Assembly (NCBI GenBank): GCA_032615215.1 | Contig: CP128433.1 | Span: 2,005,501 to 2,069,500, forward strand | Origin: Microbulbifer sp. MKSA007 | GTDB lineage: Bacteria; Pseudomonadota; Gammaproteobacteria; Pseudomonadales; Cellvibrionaceae | Direction: 5' to 3' | DNA: 64,000 nucleotides | Shown: piece after piece, positions 8,597 through 18,481 of the stretch | How the letters are laid out: each line of letters begins with the position of its first letter | How positions within the stretch are numbered: the stretch's first letter is position 1 | The notes under the pieces: model-generated | Seen by the model: only the letters and a program-made list of their open reading frames with translations | Database searches by the model: none | What the model was told of the DNA's origin: nothing | Made by a program: the position numbers and the translations under genes

Positions 8597-8625
8597 TGGA
8601 TTATTCCCGATAAAAGAACTGTCAT

Positions 8626-8670
8626 AAAAAACCCGCATTAAGCCATACTGAGCTTACTGCGGGTTTTTTT
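8626..8670 (+). terminator. Rho-independent terminator of the RND operon
   Basis: AAAAACCCGCA and TGCGGGTTTTTTT are separated by a 20-base loop, with a run of seven T. It lies 30 bp after the permease stop codon. Confidence 0.85.
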
Positions 8671-8874
8671 GCCCTTCGACTTTAGAATTTGCTGAGATTT
8701 ATCTGAAATCTCTGATGTTAGGTGATATTAAACTTTTGATTGAGAAAATTAATTAAATTAATTTTTATCGCTTGTAATGAAATCGTATTAAGCCTGTCAC
8801 TAAGCGTTACTACTCTATGGCGCCTTTATAACTAGAACTACCTTTGGGTGGGGAAAATGCGCATAGGAGTAACT

Positions 8875-11085
8875 ATGGAAAATTATAAAATTTTCAGGCG
8901 ATCAGTATTGGCTGCTGCTGTAGCCACTATTTTGGCGGGTTGTAGTGACGATAATGATAATGACGGCTCTGTGGTAGAAATACCAGATCCAGAAGTTCCC
9001 GAAGAGGTGAGCCTGTTTGAATCGACTCTCGAATCAGAAGGCTCCCAGCACATAGGCCCTTCTACTGCCCAGCAACCTCATGTTCTTGCCGTCGCGGAAA
9101 ATGTAAAAATCGTTAACTTATTGAGTAACGGGTACCTTCCTACTGATTATATCGATGCTGAAACCCCACAATCGGATCTCTTACCTATTTTTGAAGAGCA
9201 CTCCAGTCTGGACTCGACAGATACAGATGGTCTTTATGTCTTGTCGGGCGAGCCCGATGGCCTCGGGTACCTGGATAATGATGATGGTACTTTTACTCTG
9301 TTTATGAACCAGGAACATTACAATTTTGTTGGGGGTGACGGGGTTGTATTAGAGAATTCGAATCGTAGCCTAAAATCAACCGGTACATTCGTATCAAAAT
9401 GGGTGATTGATAAAACCACCGGAGAGATTGAAGGTGGTGAAGATCTAATAAAAGGGGTGTATGCCTGGCGCCGTACTTTGTATGACACGGATGGCGAGAT
9501 AGCAGAAGAGCCTGGGTACACTTATGTAACTCAAATGAAGCCTTACTTCGATGCCGATGGTGATTTAGTTAATACTGGCGCATTCGAACGCTTCTGCTCC
9601 GCTACCCTACCAGCTGAAACGGCTTTCTATAATGCTGAAACTGGCAAAGGCACTCAGGTGAGATTGTTCTTGACTGGAGAGGAAAGTGATGGCGGTGAAA
9701 GTCTGAAAACCTATTACGATGGTTTGGTTCAGAAGCGTGGTTACGAGGGGCTCACTTTTGATGCTTTTGGCAGTATCAGTGGTGAAGCGAAAGAGAAAAG
9801 TGAAATCGAAAGTGTTTACGAGTACGACAAGTCTGAAATTTATATTGGACGCGGTATCGCAGTATTGACTACCGGTGATAATGCCGGCGATGCTTACGAA
9901 CTGCCACTGTTGGGTAAGGCCCGCTTCGAGAATATCGTACCTAACTACAAAGCCCAGGATAAAACGGTGTTGTTGTCTATCGATGACGAGAGACCACGTT
10001 TTGATAGTCCAGATAATGCCTATCGCCACGGTGGATACATAACTGTTTACGTTGGTGATAAGACCAATGAGGGCAGTGAAGTTGATAAAGCCGGCTTAAC
10101 CAATGGTGATCTCTACGCGGTTCGGGTGTTGGATAGCGAAGGTGCGCCAATTGTCGATTTTGATGATGACGATAATCGTGCGTTGTTGGATGAAAGCGCA
10201 CTTAGCTTTGAACTGGTGCAGCTGACCGACCAGGATACCAACGGTGACGGGACCCCAGAAGATATCCGGGACATGAGTCAGGAAGCCTTCCGTACCCATA
10301 CTACAGGAATGGATGCATCTCTGTGGCGTTCACCTGAAGATGGTGACTGGGATCCTATAGATCCAAATGTCTTTTATTTTGGTGCAAAGTACGGTGTGTA
10401 CCAACTGGATTTTGCCGATATTACTAACCCCGCAGAAGGTGGTTTAATCAAACGGGTGGTAAAGGCAAAAGAAGATGGTGATATCACAACTAATTATTAT
10501 AATTTTGACAACATGGCTGCAGTTGCTGGCGTTGATGATAAAACGCGCTTGGTGCTGCAGTTTGACAATTCCAGCCTCTATTCGCCTATTTATGTTGCAG
10601 ACCCGGAAACTGGGGAAATGACCCGCATTGCTGAGTTTAATCCAGAAATTATTGGTGATAGTCGCGATGAGCTTGATTTAAAGATAGAGCACCAGTTGGC
10701 TAGTGGTGAGCTTGATGAAGAGCCTACTGACGAGGAGTACGATACCATGCTTATTGAGCATATTGCCTCCAAGCCTTACCGCCAATACTACGCTAAGTCC
10801 TCCGATGTTCGAAGCGGTCTTGATAGCCTCGGAGTAGAAGTTTCACGTGATGCGGATGCCGAAGCCTCAGGGATAATTTATGCGGGAGATATCTTGGGTG
10901 AAGGTTGGTTCTTAAGCTCAATGCAGTTCCACTATGATTTTGAGGGCCGTGTCGATAGCTACTTGGGATCACTCGATGTGCGTGATCAAGAAAATGGTCC
11001 GACTACCCAGTTGATTCAGGAGATGATGGCCGGAGGCCAGTTACACGCAATTTATATTCCTCAGGCAGTAGGGCTGGTTAAGTAA
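8875..11085 (+). CDS. PhoX-like (DUF839) predicted lipoprotein
   Basis: About 736 aa from ATG 8875, chosen for its GGAG site; an in-frame ATG at 8857 and GTG at 8848 lie upstream. The N-terminus is a lipobox signal (A-T-I-L-A-G-C) followed by an acidic D/N-rich linker. The body resembles PhoX-type phosphatases and related DUF839 beta-propellers: G-x-L-D-N-D-D-G-T-F-T, F-E-R-F-C-S-A-T-L, R-L-F-L-T-G-E-E, and D-P-N-V-F-Y-F-G-A-K-Y-G-V. PhoX enzymes hydrolyse phosphomonoesters with Ca2+/Fe cofactors outside the inner membrane. Whether this copy is catalytic is not clear. It is monocistronic, flanked by terminators. Confidence 0.6.
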   Translation: MENYKIFRRSVLAAAVATILAGCSDDNDNDGSVVEIPDPEVPEEVSLFESTLESEGSQHIGPSTAQQPHVLAVAENVKIVNLLSNGYLPTDYIDAETPQSDLLPIFEEHSSLDSTDTDGLYVLSGEPDGLGYLDNDDGTFTLFMNQEHYNFVGGDGVVLENSNRSLKSTGTFVSKWVIDKTTGEIEGGEDLIKGVYAWRRTLYDTDGEIAEEPGYTYVTQMKPYFDADGDLVNTGAFERFCSATLPAETAFYNAETGKGTQVRLFLTGEESDGGESLKTYYDGLVQKRGYEGLTFDAFGSISGEAKEKSEIESVYEYDKSEIYIGRGIAVLTTGDNAGDAYELPLLGKARFENIVPNYKAQDKTVLLSIDDERPRFDSPDNAYRHGGYITVYVGDKTNEGSEVDKAGLTNGDLYAVRVLDSEGAPIVDFDDDDNRALLDESALSFELVQLTDQDTNGDGTPEDIRDMSQEAFRTHTTGMDASLWRSPEDGDWDPIDPNVFYFGAKYGVYQLDFADITNPAEGGLIKRVVKAKEDGDITTNYYNFDNMAAVAGVDDKTRLVLQFDNSSLYSPIYVADPETGEMTRIAEFNPEIIGDSRDELDLKIEHQLASGELDEEPTDEEYDTMLIEHIASKPYRQYYAKSSDVRSGLDSLGVEVSRDADAEASGIIYAGDILGEGWFLSSMQFHYDFEGRVDSYLGSLDVRDQENGPTTQLIQEMMAGGQLHAIYIPQAVGLVK

Positions 11086-11110
11086 CGAGTTAGCCTTCAA
11101 AAAAGGACCG

Positions 11111-11140
11111 CACCCTACCAGGTTATTCTTTGGTAGGGTG
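11111..11140 (+). terminator. Terminator hairpin after the PhoX-like gene
   Basis: CACCCTACCA (11111-11120) pairs perfectly with TGGTAGGGTG (11131-11140) across a 10-base loop. The following tract (GGTTCATTTC) is only weakly T-rich. Confidence 0.65.
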
Positions 11141-11328
11141 GGTTCATTTCAAAAGCTGAAGATTTAATCGAAATATTCTTCTTTCCTAATCTTCCTTCAT
11201 AGTTTTATTTTTTCCATTCGGTGAGTTCCTTGCGCTTTTAAGTCGATTTTTGATGATTTGAACCGCCGCATACAATTGGTACACACTTTCTTGTAACCTA
11301 GCGCTCTGGTTTGATTGGTAGTTGATGT

Positions 11329-11880
11329 ATGAGCGTTCGGTCAGTTTCTAAGCTTTTTTCCATTGCTGTAGTTTTCTCCTTCAGTTTTTCCGCTTTTGCA
11401 GCGTCTTATGATCGGGCGGAGTGGCTGCCCAAATGGTCTGATTCCGATCGGGATTGTCAGGATACCCGCCATGAGTTGTTAATTCGCTATTCACTATCCC
11501 CGGTAACCTATACCCGCACCAATCACTGCAAAGTAGACACCGGTTTGTGGCTGGACCCATACACGGGTGGCTTCTTTGTAAAAGCTTCAGATCTTGATGT
11601 GGAACATATTGTGCCGCTGAAGTGGGCACACGATCACGGGGGAGCCGATTGGACGCGCAAGCGAAAGCAGCGGTTTGCTGAGGACATCGAGAATTTATGG
11701 CTGGTTGATGACGGTCGTAACCAAAGTAAAGGCCACAAAGGGCCGGACAAGTGGATGCCGCCCTATGGACCGGTCAAACAAGTTTACCTTAAGCGGTTTT
11801 TGGCAATCGTAGATAAGTATGGCCTTCAGCTAAGTGCGGGCGAGCGCCGCAAATATCAATCGCTAATGGCGGATGGCTGA
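11329..11880 (+). CDS. Secreted HNH-family nuclease (GmrSD C-terminal / DUF1524-like)
   Basis: A 183-aa protein with a cleavable signal peptide (residues 1-25, ending F-A-A-S). The core is an HNH module: D-V-E-H-I-V-P-L-K-W-A-H at about 88-99 supplies the first His pair, and E-N-L-W-L-V-D-D-G-R-N-Q-S-K-G, followed by K-G-P-D-K-W-M-P-P, gives the Asn and Lys of the motif. Exported small HNH nucleases of this kind are common and may degrade environmental DNA for phosphate or nucleoside scavenging. The neighbouring PhoX-like gene fits a phosphorus-acquisition role, but that is inference. Confidence 0.85.
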   Translation: MSVRSVSKLFSIAVVFSFSFSAFAASYDRAEWLPKWSDSDRDCQDTRHELLIRYSLSPVTYTRTNHCKVDTGLWLDPYTGGFFVKASDLDVEHIVPLKWAHDHGGADWTRKRKQRFAEDIENLWLVDDGRNQSKGHKGPDKWMPPYGPVKQVYLKRFLAIVDKYGLQLSAGERRKYQSLMADG

Positions 11881-11957
11881 GGACAAGTAATCTCTGGGGG
11901 GTATAACAAGGTTCCGGCATCCGTTAGAATTTTGTTGTCCCCCAGGAGTTATTTGAA

Positions 11958-14683
11958 ATGCAGGACAACCCCAAGAAGTTAATCGAATACTTTCGACGCT
12001 GCTATCAAGCTGACAGTTACGACCTCTCCCTCAACAATATTCTAAATCTCAAATCGAATCGGCGTCTGTTCTTAGATGAGCGGGACTATTTGGGGGCTGA
12101 TGAGTTACCACGTGTTCCTGTCTCCACTACGGCGGGAGCAAAACTGCTGGAACAAGTGGATGCTTACCGAAAGGAGCGGCGGCTGATTTATGGTTGCCTG
12201 TTTATTTGTGGTAACTACGCTCTCCAATCTGGACTAAGTGCAAAACGCAAGCTCTGTGCACCACTACTTTATTTTCCCGCCAAGCTACATTTTGATGAGG
12301 ATTATTTTGTAGAGATCAACCCTGCAAACATTCACGTTAATCTGCCTGTTTTACGTCAACTGCTTAAACCTGATGTTGAGTCCTCAATAACAGATAGTTT
12401 CCCAGTGCTTGCTTCGCCACTGTCCTCGACACAGCTGGCTGACGTCGGTCGCTGGCTAACCCATTACACCATTTTGGAAAATGTGGAGGAATTGGGGCGC
12501 TGGCCTAACCTGAGTGATAAGGCAGCTGTTGAAAGTGCATCGAAGGGTGCTCAGTTGTCCTTGGTCTCGGCGGGTGCGGTAATTCTTGCGGATAGATCGA
12601 GGGGCTCTCGTGGAGTACTGCACGAATTACAACTTTTAGGCAGGGATAAAAAATTATCTCCTCCGTTACAGGCATTACTGGGAGAGTGCCACTGGGAAAC
12701 TGCACAGAAAGCGTGTGAGCCGGATATGCTGCCGGGTCTGTTGAGTGGGGCTCAGGAGAGGGCACTTGAAAATGCGGCTCGCTTTCCTCTTAGCCTGGTT
12801 TCAGGTCCGCCCGGTACGGGAAAGAGTTTTACAATCGCCGCTATGGTTCTCGATCGAGTGCTGCATGGTGAAAGTGTTTTGGTGGTATCGAAAAACCAGC
12901 AAGCACTGGATGTGGTGCGGGATAAGTTGCGAGATGAGTACGGGCTGACTCAGGGGTATGTACATCGAGAGGAACGGGGTTTTATCCCCAGCTTAAAAGC
13001 TCATCTGGATAGGCTGCTGAAAGAGGGGGTGGAACCTCCAGAGAGAAAGCCTGCCCAGGTGAAGAGGGAACTGAAGAGGGCTTATCGAGCCTTGAGGGGC
13101 TTGGAGAAGCGCTTCTCCAAAGAGCTGGGATTGGCGCGCGCTGTTAGTGTAGGTCGGTTTGCTCAGTGGATAGCGCGACATGCCTGGAGCTTCTTTGCAA
13201 ATCGATTGAGTGTTAAAAGTCTGTGGCAATCACAAGGTGCGATTGGTGATTGTCGGCGCAACTTTGAAAGCCTGGCAAGTCAGTATTTGAATACTTATCG
13301 CCGCGATACATTGCACAGGCTGCTGGAAAAAAATCGGGGTACCCTGAGCCAATTCAATCAAGCCTTGCGATCTCGAACTTCAAAAGTACAGGCGGAGCGC
13401 TTTGCCCAAACTGATATGCGGGTGGTAATGCAGGCGTTCCCCATATGGCTGGTGGAGGCAGATGAACTCAATGAAGTGCTGCCATTATCGCCCGCCATGT
13501 TCGATTTGGTGGTCTTTGATGAGGCAACCCAGTGTGATATCGCGAGTTCACTGCCGGCCCTGTTTCGAGCTGAGCGGGCAGTGATTGTCGGTGACAGCAA
13601 ACAACTGCGGCATGTTTCATTTCTTTCCCGCAAACGGCAGCAAAGTATCTGGCAGGGAGTGATAAAAGATGCCGGGGTGCCGCCAAAACTGAGCTATAGG
13701 GATCAATCACTTTTGGATTTGGCTTCAGACGTGATCCCCACTCAACAAGCTATTGTGATGCTGGATGAGCACTTTCGCAGCCATCCAGAGCTTATCGCAT
13801 TCAGTAACCATGCTTTTTACTCCGGCCGCTTGAAAGTTATGAGGGCCAGGCCCAAACCGTTACCGGACTCGGCGCTAGAATTTTATCAACTTCCAGGGCG
13901 CCGGAGAAAAATGGGAGAAACACCGTAGAGCGCGACTGGGTTATTGAGCAATTGAAAGCGCATTTCGAGCGCTATGCCGATGCTGCAATTCGGCCGTCGG
14001 TTGGTGTTTTGTCTCCCTATCGGGATCAGGCTGATTATTTGGAAGGGGAGTTGATTAAGGTCTTCTCCTCGCAGAAGTTACAGAGTTTTTCTGTGCGCGT
14101 TGCCACGCCCTATGGTTTTCAAGGAGAGGAGAGAGATTTAATGCTTATCTCCATGGCTATTGATAGTCAATCGTTGCGGGCAGCCAGCTACTTAAAACGG
14201 GCGGATGTGTTTAATGTCGCAATTACCAGGGCAAAAGAAAAGCAGTTGGTTGCGTTGTCGATTGAGCCCCAAGCTCTCCCTTCGGATCATCTCTTGCGTC
14301 AATATGTTGAGTTTCCACACTCCGTTGGCAGTCATTTGCAGGGTGATGAAATCGTATGTCGTTTTGCGAGTGAAGTTAGCCATTTATTAACCCAGCACGA
14401 AATTCCCCATTGGGTAGGCTTTCCTGTGGCTGGGCAGATTGTAGATGTGGTTTGTGCTGTGAGCGGGCGTTTTATCGGTATTGACCTGATTGGGTATCCC
14501 GGCGACTACGAGTCTTACTTTAGTGTAAAGGTCTACAAGGTATTGTATCGGGCGGGCATTCCGGTTTTTCCCCTGCCGTATATTAACTGGCTAAAAGACC
14601 GGCAGGGCTGCATCGAGCAGTTATTGACGATTCTTAAGCAGGAAAAAGTGCCTGTATCTGAAGCTGCTATTCCTGACGGTTAG
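11958..14683 (+). CDS. SF1 DNA2/NAM7-type helicase with C-terminal nuclease-like domain, single-base frameshift
   Basis: Corrected length about 908 aa. The N-terminal domain (1-270) is unassigned. The helicase core has Walker A S-G-P-P-G-T-G-K-S-F-T (about 280-290), Walker B V-V-F-D-E-A-T-Q-C-D, V-I-V-G-D-S-K-Q-L, D-E-H-F-R-S-H-P-E-L, and in the second frame Y-G-F-Q-G-E-E-R-D-L and V-F-N-V-A-I-T-R-A-K. The last 110 residues contain G-Q-I-V-D-V-V-C-A and I-G-I-D-L-I-G-Y, resembling a degenerate PD-(D/E)XK or Vsr-like nuclease fold. The frame breaks at the A5 run 13907-13911; one extra A restores a continuous protein (R-R-K-N-G-R-N-T-V-E-R-D-W-V). Helicase-nuclease fusions of this type occur in defence and repair; the role here is unknown. 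Confidence 0.8.
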
Positions 14684-14768
14684 TGCCGCTGCTTAGGGCT
14701 CAGAGATGAAAGTTACGCCGCAGCTGCTAGTCTTCAAGGAGATTTGAGCAAAATTCCAGAGTAGATCT

Positions 14769-15071
14769 ATGAAATCCTGGTTGCTGATTCTCTCCCTCTC
14801 TGTGGTTGCAATTGCCGGAGTGCAAGTTTCTTTGGCTGATCCCCAGCAGGTTCAAGGGGTGCGAAGTCCCACTTTAAGTTTCTGCCAGGCGCGGTTCTAT
14901 GAGGAAGAGGACGGACGCCTCTACTGTAACTGGGCAGTCAATTTCAGGTATGCCTGCTTTGTTTGGTGGCCAACGAATAAGATTATTCCTGCGGGGGCCA
15001 AGCTTTCAGAGCCTGAGGTTGTCGGAAAGTGCGGTAATGGTGAGCCAGTCGTCAAATTGCATCACTACTAA
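14769..15071 (+). CDS. Small secreted protein, unknown function
   Basis: A 100-aa product with a clear signal peptide (residues 1-23, ending S-L-A). The mature part has four Cys, two in the context C-Q-A-R-F-Y-E-E-E-D-G-R-L-Y-C-N-W and another in Y-A-C-F-V-W-W-P, suggesting a disulfide-stabilised periplasmic domain. I do not recognise the family. It lies alone between the helicase gene and a convergent DUF6471 gene. Confidence 0.65.
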   Translation: MKSWLLILSLSVVAIAGVQVSLADPQQVQGVRSPTLSFCQARFYEEEDGRLYCNWAVNFRYACFVWWPTNKIIPAGAKLSEPEVVGKCGNGEPVVKLHHY

Positions 15072-15194
15072 CTCACCTGTAAAGGAGCTGTGCAGGTGAG
15101 TCGTGGATACCCCGGTTTTTCAGCGGGTAAGCTTGATTACTGACGACGGAGTCAAAGTGTGATCGCGTGTACTGGTGTCCAAGGAGGTGGCGTG

Positions 15195-15509
15195 TTAGCT
15201 TTTCTCCTGCTCGGCATAGAGTCCTCGATCTTGCAGCTCACGGGCCTGTTTGAGGATTTCAAGCATGGCGCTGTCCTCTACCGACATGGCATCGATGATG
15301 GCTGCCAGCAGATCTGCTGAAAACATGCACTTGCTGACTTTGCTGCGCAGGTTTTCCGGTGTCATTGAAATTCCTCTCTCGGCCAGTGCTTGGGCGAGAT
15401 CTCCGTAACGCATGCCCTTTAGTGCCATTGATGCGCGCACATAGCGAGCAATTGCCTGCTTGTAAGGGGTTAGTGCTTGCTGGTTGCTCAGGCTTTGCTT
15501 GTGGTCCAT
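15195..15509 (-). CDS. DUF6471-family small protein
   Basis: A 104-aa protein with the family pattern Y-A/K-Q-A-I-A-R-Y-V-R-A-S-M, G-M-R-Y-G-D-L-A-Q-A-L-A-E-R-G-I, E-N-L-R-S-K-V-S-K-C-M-F-S-A and L-L-A-A-I-I-D-A-M. This reads as a compact helix-turn-helix-like fold, so DNA binding is plausible but unproven for the family. It is transcribed divergently from the yjfI operon and shares a 148-bp AT-rich intergenic region with it, so it could regulate that operon. Confidence 0.7.
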   Translation of the reverse strand: MDHKQSLSNQQALTPYKQAIARYVRASMALKGMRYGDLAQALAERGISMTPENLRSKVSKCMFSADLLAAIIDAMSVEDSAMLEILKQARELQDRGLYAEQEKS

Positions 15510-15597
15510 GGGCTCTACTCCGTCCTATTCACTATCACCAATGTGGTAAATATTATCTTTGTGTGTATTATTTGCAACATTAGTTTGTAATAAGTTA

Positions 15598-15625
15598 TTG
15601 ACCGCAGATTTTTTGGTGCTATATT
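15598..15625 (+). promoter_or_regulatory. Promoter of the yjfI-yjfC operon
   Basis: TTGACC (15598-15603), a 16-base spacer and TATATT (15620-15625) lie about 33 bases upstream of the yjfI start, in an AT-rich region shared with the divergent DUF6471 gene. A GAGGGAG ribosome site follows at 15645-15651. Confidence 0.65.
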
Positions 15626-15657
15626 TGTGACCAATATTCCACAGCGAGGGAGTTGAG

Positions 15658-16062
15658 ATGACCTGGAACAATGAGAACCTGCGCCAATTGGCGGAAAACC
15701 ACTCCGGATGGGTGGTCGAATCTGAGGGGGATTGCCTCAGTATTTCCAACGATGAAGGCGTCGATGCGTTTGTCTATGTTGGCGAGAAGCAGATAGTTGT
15801 AGAGAGTATTCTGTTTCCCGTGAGCCAGGTAGATGATGTGGCAGCGCTCAATGAAATGGTTCTGCAAACACATCAGCTGGTGCCGCTGACAGCCATTGCG
15901 ATCAAGAATATTGGTGGTGAGAACTACTACGTCGCTTTCGGTGCTCTGTCGGTGTCCAGCAAGGACGAAGTTGTTATCGAGGAGGTTGAGACCCTGTTTT
16001 CCAATGTGGGTGACTTCCTGGATTTATTTGCCGATCATTTTGAAACGGAGGGTGTAGCATGA
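15658..16062 (+). CDS. yjfI: YjfI family protein (DUF2170)
   Basis: A 134-aa soluble protein of the DUF2170 family, the usual first gene of the E. coli yjfIJKLMC operon. The pattern W-x-x-x-x-L-R-Q-L-A, G-W-V-V-E-S-E-G-D-C-L-S, V-E-S-I-L-F-P-V-S-Q-V and Y-Y-V-A-F-G-A-L-S matches the family. Its stop overlaps the start of yjfJ by 4 bases, so the two are translationally coupled. The molecular role is unknown; constant association with a PspA-like gene points to envelope stress. Confidence 0.88.
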   Translation: MTWNNENLRQLAENHSGWVVESEGDCLSISNDEGVDAFVYVGEKQIVVESILFPVSQVDDVAALNEMVLQTHQLVPLTAIAIKNIGGENYYVAFGALSVSSKDEVVIEEVETLFSNVGDFLDLFADHFETEGVA

Positions 16063-16754
16063 GCCTTAAGAGAATTTGGACTGCTTTGAAAGGCGCAGTT
16101 AACGAAGGAACAGAAGCAGTAGCGGATAGCCAATCGATTCGTATTCTTGACCAAGAATTACGCGAGGCGAAGGAAGAGTTGAAAGCTTGCGATGAAAACC
16201 TGACCAAAATCATGGCGAAGCGCAAACTTACTGAGAGTAAGGTCCAAGCGCTGCAAGCCGACGTTGAAACCTATAGCACTCACGCAATCAACGCGAGTGA
16301 AAAGGGCGATAACGAACTCGCTCTTGAGTGTGCAGAGCGTGTTACTGAGCTGGAAAGCCAGCTGGAAACTGAGCGCAGTATCCTGGATGGATTCCTGAGT
16401 TCAGAGAGCACCCTGAAAGGTAACATTACCCAGGCAAAAACCAATGTGCGCCGTATGGAGCAGCAGATTGACCAGATCAAAGCGACTGAGTCTGTTCAAA
16501 AAGCACAGGTAGCGGTTTCTTCCCGCCACATGGGTGCGAACAGCAAGATCAAAACAGCGCTGGACAGCCTGGATCGCATCAAAAACAAGCAGGAGCAGCG
16601 TGCTGCTGAGCTTGAAGCTGCGGAAGAGCTGGCTTCAGAGGAAACCGGTTCCAGCCTGGATGCCAAGCTGAAAGCGGCGGGCATCAAGCCCGGCGGCCAG
16701 AAAAGTGGCAGCGATAAGTTGGCTCAACTGTTAGCGGGCCGCGAAAAGGCTTAA
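16059..16754 (+). CDS. yjfJ: PspA/IM30-family envelope-stress protein (YjfJ)
   Basis: A 231-aa, almost wholly helical coiled-coil protein. The heptad pattern runs from about residue 25 to 205, with the family opening (I-W-T-A-L-K-G-A-V-N-E) and a late E-L-E-A-A-E-E-L-A helix. PspA/IM30/ESCRT-III proteins polymerise on damaged inner membrane and limit proton leakage. The Ala/Gly-rich C-terminal tail (A-G-I-K-P-G-G-Q-K-S-G) is typical of the YjfJ branch. The K+ channel gene follows 4 bases after its stop codon. Confidence 0.92.
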   Translation: MSLKRIWTALKGAVNEGTEAVADSQSIRILDQELREAKEELKACDENLTKIMAKRKLTESKVQALQADVETYSTHAINASEKGDNELALECAERVTELESQLETERSILDGFLSSESTLKGNITQAKTNVRRMEQQIDQIKATESVQKAQVAVSSRHMGANSKIKTALDSLDRIKNKQEQRAAELEAAEELASEETGSSLDAKLKAAGIKPGGQKSGSDKLAQLLAGREKA

Positions 16755-16758
16755 CACA

Positions 16759-17829
16759 GTGCTGCTTTATCGAGTGCGACGCCTTCTGGCGTCGCTTTTC
16801 ATTCGGGCCAATGTAACCACCATTCTCATAGCTGTAGGCAGCTATGTTTTCATCTCCTATTGGCTACTCAAAATTGCCGGTGAAGCTGATATTGTCGCGG
16901 GCGAGAATTTCTTTTATTGGTTGGTCGTTACCGCATCGACAGTAGGTTACGGTGATTTCTCCCCGGTAACCCCTGAGGGTAAAGTCGTGGTTGCCGCTTG
17001 GGTGATCCCAGTGGGCCTCAGCCTGTTTGCCATGGTGGTCACAAGAATTGGCTTTGCGGTTTCAGAATTTGTGCATCGCGGCAAGAAGGGCTTGCGTATG
17101 ACAAACCATATTGATCACACAGTAATTATCGGCTGGAACGGTACCAGAACGCTCCGCTTGATTGAGTTGCTACTCTCCAAAACAAACGGTAGCGCAGCAG
17201 AGATTGTCCTCTGTGTTGAAGCCGATATCGAAAATCCGATGCCGGGTAAGATTGATTTTGTCCGGGTGGAATCGTTTTCCCACGGGGAAGGTATGCAGAG
17301 GGCAGGGTTGGTCGATGCCGCTCGAATTATTATCGACAACCCTCTGGATGATGTAACCCTTACAACCGCCTTATTCTGCGACAAGCTCAGCCCGAACAGC
17401 CATAAAACGGCTTATTTCCAAGATGAAAATGTGGGTGAATTGCTCCGTGCCCACTGTCCCAATATTGAATGTATTCCCTCTGTCGCTGTAGAGATGTTGG
17501 CAAAATCCTCGCTTGACCCCGGTTCCGCAAGGTTGCACCGACAGTTGCTCGATAGCACATACGGCATGACCCAATACAGCGTTGAATATCGGGGTGAGAA
17601 GCCTCTTCCTGTCGGTGAATTATTTGACCATTTTAAGCGGGATCTCTCCGCGACCTTAATTGCGGTACGTAGAAAGGGCGTGGTTAAAATTGATGTGAAC
17701 CCGGGGCTTACCGATCAGGTCACCGAGGGTGACATGCTGTATTATATCTCTGCAAAGCGGCTCGATGAAAAAAGCTGTTTCGATATAAAAAGTAATGAAG
17801 AAGGTGTTGGTACATGTTTACCAAACTGA
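16759..17829 (+). CDS. Two-TM potassium channel with RCK/TrkA-N domain
   Basis: A 356-aa channel subunit starting at GTG 16759. A helix at about 20-40, a pore loop with the selectivity filter T-V-G-Y-G-D (near 57-62) and a second helix at about 75-95 form a minimal K+ pore. The cytosolic part (110-230) is a Rossmann-like RCK/TrkA-N domain (H-T-V-I-I-G-W-N-G-T-R-T), where the canonical G-x-G-x-x-G is altered to G-W-N-G-T-R, followed by a TrkA-C-like region. The E. coli yjf operon lacks such a gene. Here it lies between yjfJ and yjfK and overlaps yjfK by 16 bases, which ties K+ flux to the PspA response. Confidence 0.88.
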   Translation: MLLYRVRRLLASLFIRANVTTILIAVGSYVFISYWLLKIAGEADIVAGENFFYWLVVTASTVGYGDFSPVTPEGKVVVAAWVIPVGLSLFAMVVTRIGFAVSEFVHRGKKGLRMTNHIDHTVIIGWNGTRTLRLIELLLSKTNGSAAEIVLCVEADIENPMPGKIDFVRVESFSHGEGMQRAGLVDAARIIIDNPLDDVTLTTALFCDKLSPNSHKTAYFQDENVGELLRAHCPNIECIPSVAVEMLAKSSLDPGSARLHRQLLDSTYGMTQYSVEYRGEKPLPVGELFDHFKRDLSATLIAVRRKGVVKIDVNPGLTDQVTEGDMLYYISAKRLDEKSCFDIKSNEEGVGTCLPN

Positions 17830-18467
17830 TAAATAAAATAAAGGGAAAGGACGCTCCAAAGGTCAAGACTCCAGAAATTATGGGCTTGCGAATGGGGGCG
17901 AGTTTTGAGCTGGACCCTTTGGCTATTCGCCTGATACTCGATGAACTGACCATTGAATCCTGTTCACCGACCCAGATCATTAAAGCGGCCGGTGTTGTCG
18001 AACTAGATGGTACCTGGATTTATCGCTTTTACACTGATGATGATGCCTGGCTGCAAGTGATTGCTGAGGGCGGTCAGCGGGATGAGCATGTGGTCGATGT
18101 AAAGCTATTCCATTTTTACGACACTCTGGATGTTGGTTCGGAGCAGGCTTGGAATAAATTGTTAAAGAGTGATATTGGCGCACCCAGTTATCACCTGCAG
18201 GACCGCTCTTATAGCCGTGTATGGACCGCAGCAGGGGACTACCACAACCCAGTGCATATGGCCGAGAAGACTTACGATGAAGATGGTGATTATTCAGTAA
18301 CGGATCAATTCACCATGCTTTTTGAGCGCGAATTGTCTGATCAGCAAACCGAATCCCTTTTTCTCTCAGCTGAAGAGAAAGAAGAGGATGCAGGCTACTT
18401 GAGCCGCAGCCTGGTGATTAGCACCGGCATTACTCTGACCCCCTCACAAATAACAATACACGGATAA
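17814..18467 (+). CDS. yjfK: YjfK family protein (DUF2491)
   Basis: A 217-aa soluble protein of the DUF2491/YjfK family, recognised by G-L-R-M-G-A-S-F-E-L-D near residue 25, the I-E-S-C-S-P-T-Q-I-I-K-A-A-G segment, and W-I-Y-R-F-Y-T-D-D-D-A-W-L-Q. It starts inside the channel gene. Its function is not known; it always travels with YjfL (DUF350) and the PspA-like gene. Confidence 0.88.
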   Translation: MFTKLINKIKGKDAPKVKTPEIMGLRMGASFELDPLAIRLILDELTIESCSPTQIIKAAGVVELDGTWIYRFYTDDDAWLQVIAEGGQRDEHVVDVKLFHFYDTLDVGSEQAWNKLLKSDIGAPSYHLQDRSYSRVWTAAGDYHNPVHMAEKTYDEDGDYSVTDQFTMLFERELSDQQTESLFLSAEEKEEDAGYLSRSLVISTGITLTPSQITIHG

Positions 18468-18481
18468 TAAGGAGATATTTA

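Noticed and set aside
13890..13960. Programmed frameshift in the helicase gene
   Set aside because: No X-XXY-YYZ slippery heptamer in the zero frame and no downstream structure noted; simple loss of one A in an A5 run is a better explanation.
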